A stretch of 64,000 nucleotides of DNA from Enoplolaimus lenunculus (Eukaryota; Nematoda; Enoplea; Enoplida; Thoracostomopsidae). The notes below the pieces were generated by a model. The model did not search any database. It was not told where the DNA came from and saw only the letters and a list, made by a program, of their open reading frames with translations. A program made the translations under genes and the position numbers. Within the stretch, counting starts at the first letter, position 1. Each line of letters opens with the position of its first letter. Shown piece by piece: positions 56,401 to 64,000 of the stretch. The DNA lies in contig JASANG010002097.1 in the NCBI GenBank assembly GCA_030248215.1, positions 1 to 64,000 on the forward strand. Reading direction: 5' to 3'.

Positions 56401-59400
56401 AAATGATTAGTCGAAAGCTTAAGATTACTCTATTGGATAACGTCGAAAGCTTAACCTTACTCTGTTAAATAACGCGGAAAACTGTACTCTACACAAAGTA
56501 ACACCTAATGTTTTCAGCTGTAAATGTCGCGTTATACAAACCAGCACGACAATCTGGTTCACTGGCAAACGTTTCCACTGATGGTAAATTTGAATCGTGT
56601 AGTATTGGAGCGCCAGAAACCCATCGACACGGGTGGTGGGAAGTTGATTTACTTCAAACGCACGTCGTTTATGCTGTCGAACTTGTATACAAATTAGCGT
56701 CTTCGACATCAGGTAAAGCTGTTTACGCGATGAAAGATATTGGCTCGTTTGCCGAAATTTGAATCATCTCTGAGTTCAACTGAAGTCGAAACTTTAGTTA
56801 AGATTTCAGGCTCAGAATTCTGTCGGGCGATTTTTTCTTGTCCGAATATTGCGTTGAACTTTGTACTAATTTTATGTTTCTAGTCGAAACTTCATAACAC
56901 GAGATTGATGTGATGTTGGCTTGAACTCAACTCCGAGCTACTGAATTATTTATATATTTCACCTGTGGACATCAGTTTTAGCTGCATAGCTTAATTCCGA
57001 AATAGACTTATGTATAAGGTCGACTATGGTTATATGTCTCCGCGAATCGGTTTATGTCTACCAAAAATTCCTCTTATTATCGAATAGTCTGTGCAACAAT
57101 ATCGTTGAAATTGCTGATATTTCTCATGCTTGTCAAAATTAAAATGGTTTACAGTGTTAAAGACTGGGGTTGTTTTAGTGGCGTAGTCAGAATTTCATTT
57201 TATCAGGATTCAAAGTAAAAATTTTGTCCTAGTAAGCGCAGAGAGTACCATAAATTCAGCCCATGTTACTTTCTGGGGCGTTTCGTTTTCCCACGGGACA
57301 GCAATAGTACCGGAGAGCAGCATTTCCTACTCCTGTTTGTGCACACCCAAAAATTAGTTAACGTTGTCGTTGTTGCTGTTGTTGTTGTTGTTTTTCATGT
57401 TAAACCTACAACCAAGCCACGGCCTAAACCTAAACGTAAGTAAAAAAATTAGCTTAAAGCTCAAGCTTCTATTCGAGTGCCGCAGAAAAACTATACGCCC
57501 TTCAAAGTAACTTGTATTGTGGGTGCCATAGATTTTTCCATTCTAAATGCTTCCAAATTTTGCAAGTACAGTATAGTAGATATGTACTATTATATAAGCC
57601 TATCTTAAATACTGTGGGCGTCAGTTTTAGCTTATTTACGTCTGTAGGTACTGCAGCGAAAAAACGATTATATAATTTAGTAAATTTTGTTTTACCATTT
57701 CTCAAAAATTTTGCCCCGGTGTTGTGAGAAAAAGATTCGGTCTGTGGTTATTGTAATCTTTCCAATTTAACAGTTTTAACGGTAATAAAGTTGCGTTTTA
57801 GTACCTTCACTGCAAAACGTTGAAATTTACGTTGGTAATCATGCAATTACGTCGCAAGGTGATAGCAACTTATGCTACAGTCATGTCGGCAATCTTAGTA
57901 AGTCTAATATCGCCTGAATTGGTTTTTGCGGAAAAATTGAACCGACTGGAAAACCCTGAAAAAATGAAAAACATGTTGCTGGTTCAACAAATGCGAAGAC
58001 GTTCATAAATGCTAAATCTGGTGCTATAATGGTACACAGAGTCACATAACTATTTTACTGTTGTTCGGATAAACGGAACGCCCTCCGGATAAACGGAACG
58101 CCCTCAGTTATACATGAACGGATTTGTTAGAATTATACTGTAGTGAAGACACTTAAAAGTTTTGCCGAAATTTAAGTTCCTGCTTAACCTTAATCTCTCA
58201 TACAGATTTCAGGTTAATGGTTTTCAATTGCTTCACCAACTAACCACGCTAATTGGCATTGTTTGCAGTTAAAAAAGTATACCTGGCTAAAATGATGCGA
58301 CTTTTTTGGCATTGTTTTTACAAAAGTAGATTTATTATTATCATTATTATTATTATTATTATAATTACTAATATTACTATTATTATTATTGTTATCAAAA
58401 GGACTCCAAAAATTCACAACAGGAAGCACACGCGCCCCCAGAAATATTCATTATTATTGTTATTAGTAATATAAAGCACTAGAGGTTTTCAAAATAAAAA
58501 AAAAACCAAAACAAAAAAAAAAAAACAAAAACAAACAAAACACAAAACTACAAAATTCTATATAAAGACACAAAAAAAAAACCCCAAAAAAACAAACCCC
58601 CCCATAATTACTATTATTACGATTAGTTGTTATTGTTGTTGATAATATATTATTATTGGCAGTGCCGTGAAGTGAAAGTGAGTGTTATACTTTCGCATAT
58701 AATGCTTCACAAATTTTGGTTTAATTACGCTGTTTACTTTTATGGTCCTGATACAGTTGCGGTGTTAGATTGCAACTATTTAAAGAAGCTTTAGGTTTGT
58801 CTAAAGCTTGAAGAAGGTAAACTTTGAAAAAAATGGTTTCTTTCAGCAACCGACGAAGTACATACGTTTGTGTGTGCACGCGAACCTGTGGGACGGTTTG
58901 TAAGCATTCGCACTTCGCAACCGTTTCAGCTCAATTTGTGCGAAGTTATGGTGTTGTCGAGATTCGCCCGTAAGTTGAATGGACGCAATGAATAGGTTGT
59001 GTTTTTGGGCAGTTCTTTACAAAACGCTTTTAATGTTTGGATTGGCTATAGTCCTACATATGATTTTCGGTTAAAATTAAAATATTGATACATGTTGATT
59101 ACTGTAGTGACCCGAATATTGATGCATGTTGATGTAGTGACCGGAATAAGAGGGGGGATTGATACTTATTTGGCCTCTCCAGAGGGTACCCCCCTTGTTA
59201 TTCGGTTACGGGCTGTTATTTATTTTCAACCCACCCTCCGCCGCCCTTCGTTACAGATATATATCCGGTACTGCAATTATCCGTTGAATTAAACGTTTAT
59301 TTGTCTTGTGTCAATACCTTGAGCGATAATACAAGGTTATACCTAGAAATGCACTTTCAAAATTTAAGTACGCTTTAAAGTTTCGAACTCAAATTATTTG

Positions 59401-60298
59401 GTCCTGGAGTTATTTAGGCGCTACAATTTAGGGTTAATTGACATTTATGGACTCTAATTAGGGTTTAGGGACTTTATCCGCTTACGGACTCTTATTAGGG
59501 ATACGGACTCCTATTGATTCGGACTCAAAATGGGGACCCCCATCTTATTACCCCCCTCTTATTCGGGTCAATACAGTAAATCTAATTGAAAATTCCACAT
59601 TATCATGCGTACACCATGTGATTTTTGAGGGGGTAGTGTGCAGCGCACTGAAGCTGGTGTACGCATGATAGTGTGGAATTTGCATAAGACACTGAGTTAC
59701 GTTAAAGATCTGCTCATATGTATTTTAAACATTGCCTGTTATTTATTTGAGGGGCTGTTGAGATTTTCCGATTTCGACTAAAAATCTACTCTACATTGGC
59801 ACTAAACTTCAGCCTTTCTCGCACGAATATTTTCAAATTCATCTGAGATCCAGCTTTAAACTGGGATTTTAACTCGGGATTTTCGAGTGGAAAGCGATTA
59901 CCGTACCGATCGATTCCAAGGTCTTTGCGCTTCAACCTGAGGGAGGCTTCATGCCATCTTAAATTGCCGAAATTTTGTAACCATATTTATTGCTCATAAC
60001 ATATCCTGCGGCAAAGTAATATAAACACTATCTAAAAAAATTTTCCGTTACTCTTTTATTGCCATATTAGGTAACTTGAGTTTCATGAAAGAGATCAATT
60101 TTTGCTATTTAGCATCATTTTGGCAATGCGGTATACTTCCATCAATGGATCGCTGGGGCGTCTACGACGGGTCTTGCTATCATGCATCTCAAGAAGCTCA
60201 ACCATGGTTTTCTGGACGAACACATTGTTTGATGAGCGGTTCAACATTAGCAGAATATATCAATGCGACAGGTGAGTCTAATTGTGGACTATTTCTTG

Positions 60299-60329
<31 letters not shown>

Positions 60330-63300
60330 TTGTTGTTGTTGTTGTTATTTTTTTGTTTTTGTTGTTGTTGTTGTTGTAGTTGCTGCTGCTGCTGCTGCTG
60401 TTGCTGTTGTTGTTGTTGTTAATTTGTCAATCATAAATTGATTAAACATAACGTGTTCAGGTATACACCCCCTCAAAATTATTTATATTTGCCCATCCAT
60501 TTCTAACGGAAGCTGAAATAATTATTTTTAATCACATTCGGTTCCAGATTTGTGCATATTTTTACTCAAATTTGGAAAGTCTTAACTTTTAATAATCAAG
60601 CTTATTGCAAAGCAGCGAATACGTCTCAGTTTCAAACTACACCAATAGGAACGTGCAGTTTAAAATGTTTTTTCAGTTTTTGCCTTCAAATCCATTTCAA
60701 ATCTCAAATCCACCAATACTTATTTATATACTTTTTATGTCGTTAAATGATGGTTAGGAAGAAACATACCGTGTTACACTGCCCTTTCGTGGCACTTTAC
60801 TTTCTAGTGTTTGTAACTGATAGTCTGTCTTTGTTTTGTTAATAATTTTGGCCAATGTAACGAACAGGGCCGGAACAGTATTATAAGCATATTCCTACAC
60901 CTAAGCCTAAGCCTAAGCCTAAGCCTTAGCTAAGCAAAAAATCAGTCTAAACAGTAAGCTTACTCTATTGCAGTCCCGCAGAAAAACGTTCCGCGCCTGA
61001 TCTTTACATGGGACATAATTCTGAACGCATTTTTAAATCCTGAACAAGTTTTCTTTTTAGAGCACATTTACATGACTAACCAGCTGCACTTTCGAGCACG
61101 ACCGAAAGCAAAAGCGTACTGGATAGGACTAGTGAACGATGAAGATACTGAACAATGGGTTTGGAGTCAAGGTAATCAAATTTTAAATTTAGTTGAACAA
61201 ATGACAATTTAAATTTTTAGTAATTTTTAATATCAACAGTCGATGATGGCTGTTTGAGCAGGAGTATACAACTTGGCTGTTTTTGTATGGCACTAAAAAC
61301 ACTAGCAGACGTTGCGTATTTGCAATGCCCAACTCCGCTTTTTTTTGGGGGGGTTAAGTTGAGCATGTTTTATGGAAGAAAGAGATATCGTTTATGTGAT
61401 AACTGTAACGACCGCCCCTCCTATAAATGGAGCTGTAGTATACCAAAAATGCAACGCGTGCTGGGTTGATTCTTTTGTGCAAGGAATGCACCCACTTGCA
61501 TACTCTTGTCTGAAATGAACATTTTCAGCTCTTGCCTTTACAGAGGTCGGGGGCACTCAGGCACCATCGTTAACAGATTTTGCAATATCCTGGAGAAATT
61601 TGAACTCCTGGTCGTAATGTTGCTAAATTATTCTCCGTATTCTTGAAAACTTTGTCGTTCAATCCGAACGCGTTGGAATAAGTACCTACGTGTACAAGTA
61701 ACCGCTTCAAACAATGAGATATGTAGAACAGACTGGCCTTGTGTTATGAAATTAATGCTAAATCTAAAATTTTGCACCTTTTGGGTTTCTAATTATCTGG
61801 AGTTTAGCAAGGACACTCGTATATGTAAACAAAGTTCATAGAGAAGGTTAAACAATTTTTTTTATTTTGTGCAGGTGGACCACTCAAATATGCATTTTGG
61901 AGGAGTCGTTCTAAAACCACGCCAGCGTCTCGACCATTCGTATCGAGTAAAACCCCGACCTCTAACGCAACCACAACAGACTCAACTGTGGCATCAACAA
62001 CAGTTGACTCAACCGAGCCGAAGGCAGCTGCTTTGATGCGTTCAGCTCACTGGGACTGGGATTCACTAACGCAGAAAGATTGGAATTTTTGGATTTGCAA
62101 ATCGAGTATGCGCTTACGTTCGCAGCGAGATAGGGGATGCCGAGAGAGTTCAGTGCCAAATTTCATCTCCCGCCCCTAAAAATTTACTCGGGCACAAATG
62201 GTGCCAAAGTTACTCAGTGGATTATTTTGGCTCAACTACATTTTGGGCTGGCTACTGGTCTGTACGCACGTAAAAATTTGATATTTTTAACAACTTGACA
62301 ATTTTCACATATATGTCCAGTATATGCAGACAGGATTAAATACGTCAACGGAATCACCGTTTACTCATATGTGTGTCGTGCTAACATACGACCTGTTTAT
62401 GAATGTTGTGACATGAAAGTTTAATTGATGAAGCTGAGTTAAACTGAACTCGCGTTTCTTAATAGTGATTTACTAATAGTGATATTCTAAGTCAGTTACT
62501 TGTAAAACTGAATTAAACTCGCTTTGATCTTTTAGATTCTGCGCTGGCTGCAAAGGACAGTAGCAAACTAGTTCAAGTCAGATAGATTGCTGTTCACCGG
62601 GCTTATATCATCCATTGGCAGTTGGTTCAGCATTTATGCTAAACGATTTCTAAGAGTTAAGCTGAAACCAAGCATAATGATTATAGTGGTAAAATTTATT
62701 GATATATATACATGCTTTTATATGTGTCATTTTAAATTTTATTTCAATTAATCACGTTCTAGGTCCGTTATTTTGTGCTAGTCCAGGTGTGCCAGAAAGT
62801 GGGGGTGTGATGTTATCGAATCAGAATTATGCGATAGGAACGACAGCGTTGTATTATTGCCGGGTGGGGTTTACTGTGATTGGTGACGAAAAACGTACGT
62901 GTATTGCAAATGGTACATGGAACGGCCGACCACCGATGTGCCGACGTAAGTTTATTTTAATTATTTCGAAGAAATATATACGTAGCGGGTCAAACTGTAT
63001 TTACGCCAATTGCTAAATTGGCCTTTGCCAAATTGTTATTTATATATAGTATTAATAAGGTTTTAGCCAGGACAGCGCAGTATGAAAATATTACTATTAG
63101 ACCTAAACACACCTAATTAACTTTTAGAATAGTTTGGCGTAAGTTAATTATATATTGACCTCAATACCACTTTGGTAAACGACATATACACGAACATTTC
63201 CAGGTGTAGATGCGTATGCAAAACTGAAATCGCTGAACGGAATCGAAATTGTTTTGAAATCTTGTTGTTAAGTTCACACTTTTAGACAGACAATGTATTA

Positions 63301-63842
63301 GCACAAATGAAATGCTTTCAACTCATTTTTAACTAAAATTTAGGAACATCTGGCCCCTATTTTGAATTTGTATTTAATATTACTCAAGTGAAACTATGCA
63401 ATTACTCGTGACTTTGTTTCGTACATTTACTAGCGTTTTTTCGAAACTCTTTTGTTGCAATCCTGACGTTAAAACGCGACATATGTCATTCATCGGGCCG
63501 TGCAACCCGCCATACCTAAGAATATAGTTAGGCTACTGTTACACCCCTAAAAGTATCATCACCGCCAAATACGCATACATCTTTTACTGATTTTTTTTGC
63601 TTCAGCTATTTTTTGCGATGGCTTGGAGCCACTGAGAAACGGCCGAATTCATCATTTGAACGCATCAAGCATATTTGGATCATGGGTACGATATGAATGT
63701 TCCCACGGTTACGTGCTCCGTTTTGCCTCAGTTGAAGGTACAGCCGCCAGTGGCCGTATCACTGACCCAGTACTATTGAACAACGGACTCAGACAGTGTA
63801 AAGCAGACGGCACGTGGTCTGGTGCAAGTGTCACTTGTAAAG
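53385..63842 (+). CDS. Secreted or cell-surface lectin: sushi, F-type lectin, C-type lectin, sushi repeats (furrowed/CG9095-like), 3'-incomplete
   Basis: Ten exons join through GT-AG introns without a stop into ~556 residues: 53385-53481, 54544-54738, 56518-56712, 57802-57897, 58847-58969, 60071-60271, 61061-61171, 61875-62105, 62763-62945 and 63606-63842. Every junction is phase 1 and every internal exon a multiple of three, as in shuffled extracellular modules. Order: signal peptide (1-28), sushi/CCP 1 (~39-97), F-type lectin fold (~98-235), C-type lectin fold (~245-416), CCP 2 (~418-477), CCP 3 (~479-556). More CCPs and a membrane anchor are expected beyond the window. Drosophila furrowed and CG9095 combine the same domain types. 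The C-type domain lacks the inner disulphide and has a Ser/Thr-rich insertion. Likely role: extracellular carbohydrate recognition or adhesion (inferred). Confidence 0.88.
54544..54738 (+). CDS. Lectin gene exon 2: sushi (CCP) domain 1
   Basis: Acceptor tatttgttctag, donor gtatgt. SVCPQPEVPENG, RIRYQCDVGFIRLG and ETRECKPDLRWSEHCPIC show the CCP pattern: C..P..PENG, YxC..GF, RxC, W, C. An extra Cys near the end (HCPIC) is unusual. Confidence 0.9.
55605..55764. mobile_element. Short hairpin MITE, GCGTACACCA family
   Basis: ATGCAACTTCCACAATAATA and GCATACACCAGG at the left mirror CTGGTGTACGC and AAGTTATTGTTGAAGTTGCAT at the right. The inner GGGTAGTGT/ACACTACC also pair. Same family as 59590-59681. 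It lies in intron 2 of the lectin gene. Confidence 0.65.
55733..55837. repeat. 47-bp exact direct duplication of the MITE right end
   Basis: CTGGTGTACGCAAGTTATTG through TAGTATTCATTATCAA occurs at 55733-55779 and again at 55791-55837, separated by 11 bp. The right terminal repeat plus flank has been copied in tandem, a recent slippage or partial duplication. Confidence 0.85.
56070..56500. repeat. Intronic repeat debris, TTAGGC family trace
   Basis: CCTAGGCCTAAGCCTAAGCC at ~56370 and the AAGCTTAAGATTACTCTATT string doubled at 56415-56465 belong to the TTAGGC MITE family. It ends only a few tens of bases before exon 3. CCGGA fragments near 55990-56060 resemble the CCGGAA MITE. Confidence 0.45.
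56518..56712 (+). CDS. Lectin gene exon 3: first part of F-type lectin domain
   Basis: Acceptor taatgttttcag, donor gtaaag. VNVALYKPARQSGSL, STDGKFESCSIG and HRHGWWEVDLLQTHVVYAVE match the fucolectin start (NVAxxKPAxQSS...DG...SC...WWxVDL). The HR pair before GWW is in the region that holds sugar-contact residues in known fucolectins. Confidence 0.9.
57802..57897 (+). CDS. Lectin gene exon 4: middle of F-type lectin domain
   Basis: Acceptor gttgcgttttag, donor gtaagt. PSLQNVEIYVGNHAITSQGD then SNLCYSHVGNL. LxxVEIxVG is the strand following the usual NRxDCC motif; that double-Cys motif is absent here. Confidence 0.85.
58340..58640. repeat. Low-complexity tract: (ATT)n, then A-rich
   Basis: (ATT)n runs at 58332-58395, an A/C-rich AAAAACAAAAACAAAC tract at 58495-58605 and further ATT/TTG repeats to ~58645, in intron 4 of the lectin gene. 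Confidence 0.85.
58847..58969 (+). CDS. Lectin gene exon 5: end of F-type lectin domain
   Basis: Acceptor ggtttctttcag, donor gtaagt. FVCAREPVGRFVSIRTSQPF and QLNLCEVMVLSRFA match CxxxxxGRYVSIxxxxxxxLxLCEVEV, the closing strands of fucolectin folds with their final cysteine. Confidence 0.9.
59102..59576. mobile_element. TA-flanked MITE, CTGTAGTGACCC family, copy 6
   Basis: CTGTAGTGACCCGAATATTG at the left, with TA at 59100-59101 and 59577-59578, and TTATTCGGGTCAATACAG at the right. The left end is partly doubled: TGATGCATGTTGATGTAGTG restarts the TIR 35 bp inside. Lies in intron 5 of the lectin gene, opposite in internal orientation to copies 1, 2, 4 and 5. Confidence 0.8.
59590..59681. mobile_element. 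92-bp hairpin MITE, GCGTACACCA family
   Basis: AATTCCACATTATCATGCGT at the left pairs with ACGCATGATAGTGTGGAATT at the right with one mismatch; ACACCA/TGGTGT extends the arm to 26 bp. The loop (GTGATTTTTGAGGGGGTAG...) also resembles that of 55605-55764. Only 14 bp separate it from the TA-flanked MITE. Confidence 0.8.
60071..60271 (+). CDS. Lectin gene exon 6: C-type lectin domain, N-terminal half
   Basis: Acceptor attgccatattag, donor gtgagt. NFCYLASFWQCGILPSMDRW, GVYDGSCYHASQEAQPWFSG and RTHCLMSGSTLAEYINAT show the long-form C-type lectin start: an extra Cys pair (CG...SCY), then W...C...GSxLA. Confidence 0.9.
60298..60421. repeat. (TTG)n / (CTG)n microsatellite in lectin intron 6
   Basis: Runs of TTG interrupted by TTTTTG and a (TGC)n patch begin 26 bp after the exon 6 donor. 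In one frame this reads as polycysteine/valine, an artefact of the repeat. Confidence 0.9.
60850..61012. mobile_element. MITE of the TTAGGC-rich family, complete copy close to an exon
   Basis: GGCCAATGTAACGAACAGGG at the left and CGCCTGATCTTTACATGGG at the right, with (CCTAAG)n at 60901-60935 and AAGCTTACTCTATTGCAG inside. The right end is only 48 bp upstream of exon 7. Confidence 0.75.
61061..61171 (+). CDS. Lectin gene exon 7: C-type lectin domain, WIGL core
   Basis: Acceptor gttttctttttag, donor gtaatc. KAKAYWIGLVNDEDTEQWVW then SQG is the conserved WIGL...W.W..G core of the fold. Confidence 0.9.
61247..61507. mobile_element. MITE of the CAAGAGTGTG family, third copy
   Basis: GGAGTATACAACTTGGCTG and GTTGCGTATTTGCAATGCC at the left; CCAAAAATGCAACGCGTGC and CCACTTGCATACTCTTG at the right. 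The arms match those at 20395-20726 but are more diverged on the left. Lies in intron 7 of the lectin gene. Confidence 0.55.
61875..62105 (+). CDS. Lectin gene exon 8: C-type lectin domain end with Ser/Thr-rich insertion
   Basis: Acceptor ttattttgtgcag; donor placed at tcga|gtatgc because it keeps phase 1 and the exon length divisible by three (otherwise the frame ends at a TAA at 62177). GGPLKYAFWRSRS is followed by ~45 residues rich in Ser, Thr, Ala and Pro (ATTTDSTVASTTVDSTEP), then WDWDSLTQKDWNFWICKS. ICKS is the closing Cys of the fold. No Cys occurs between, so the usual second disulphide is missing, and no EPN/QPD or WND calcium-sugar motif is visible. Confidence 0.8.
62763..62945 (+). 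CDS. Lectin gene exon 9: sushi (CCP) domain 2
   Basis: Acceptor aatcacgttctag, donor gtaagt. LFCASPGVPESGGVM, ALYYCRVGFTVIGDEKRTC and NGTWNGRPPMC give the four CCP cysteines and the Trp. NGT is a possible N-glycosylation site. Confidence 0.92.
63606..63842 (+). CDS. Lectin gene exon 10: sushi (CCP) domain 3 with inner insertion
   Basis: Acceptor tttttttgcttcag, donor gtattt. IFCDGLEPLRNGRI, VRYECSHGYVLRF, LRQCKADGTWSGASVTC give four cysteines and Trp. About 18 extra residues (EGTAASGRITDPVLLNNG) sit between Cys2 and Cys3, making this domain longer than usual. Confidence 0.9.
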
Positions 63843-64000
63843 GTATTTTAAGATATTGATAATCCTTAAATTATCAGCAGGATCGGAGCAGCCGCCCACT
63901 ATACCCTACATTTGAAGGGCCTCCACCTTGAAAGAGGCCCCCACCCTAACCGGTTGAAACCAAAACTGCCGAAGTTTTAAAACTGCGTCTGGCTTCTCGC
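63843..64000 (+). other. Start of lectin gene intron 10
   Basis: Begins with donor gtattt; no further exon before the window ends. The gene therefore continues to the right. Confidence 0.7.

Noticed and set aside
60076-60441. Single 121-codon frame ending in polycysteine and polyvaline
   Set aside because: The first 65 codons are lectin exon 6; the rest is intron read through a (TTG)n microsatellite past a clear gtgagt donor.
61962-62159. 65-codon minus frame
   Set aside because: Antisense shadow of lectin exon 8.

Overview
This window is non-coding-rich DNA from an invertebrate animal: AT-rich, intron-split genes with GT-AG boundaries, and many kinds of transposable element. Two host genes can be reconstructed exon by exon. 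One is a secreted or cell-surface protein with sushi, F-type lectin and C-type lectin domains, the combination found in the Drosophila furrowed/CG9095 group, which points to an ecdysozoan or other protostome. Short TTAGGC runs (the nematode telomere hexamer) occur, but inside a dispersed repeat family, so a nematode origin is only a hint.

Layout. 0.1-1.0 kb: broken piggyBac transposase (minus). 1.56-2.26 kb: element with ~40-bp terminal inverted repeats and a cluster of CATATG palindromes. 2.38-3.06 kb: unrecognised exon-like reading frame (plus). 3.24-10.44 kb: a 7.2-kb inverted repeat with a tandem array of tRNA-like units in the left arm. 10.25-25.17 kb: minus-strand gene for a BAR-RhoGAP protein of the ARHGAP17/ARHGAP44/SH3BP1 (RICH/nadrin) type. 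Ten exons join in phase into 306 residues, and a possible later RhoGAP exon lies inside the right arm of the inverted repeat. Intron 1 of this gene (17.2-25.1 kb) holds a nested set of repeats, among them a mariner-type element (DD41D by my count) and a hAT-like MITE. 25.5-29.0 kb: GC-rich LINE with a long open EN-RT frame and a 12-bp target-site duplication, just upstream of the first coding exon found. 29-53 kb: mostly MITEs, a tRNA-like sequence, a minisatellite and a few uncertain open frames. 53.4-64.0 kb: plus-strand lectin gene with ten exons, every splice junction in phase 1, running off the right edge.

The repeats fall into recurring families: (a) TA-flanked elements starting CTGTAGTGACCCGAATAAG, six copies at 32.9-59.6 kb; (b) TTAGGC-rich elements starting GGCCAATGTAAAGATCAGG; (c) hAT-like CCGGAA elements; (d) a CAAGAGTGTGCAACTGGGTA family; (e) a short hairpin family with GCGTACACCA arms. 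Several insert into each other, which gives relative ages. The two host genes show no functional link: one is a predicted cytoplasmic Rho regulator with a membrane-bending BAR domain, the other a predicted extracellular sugar-binding or adhesion protein. All coordinates and joins were read by eye; no database search was run.
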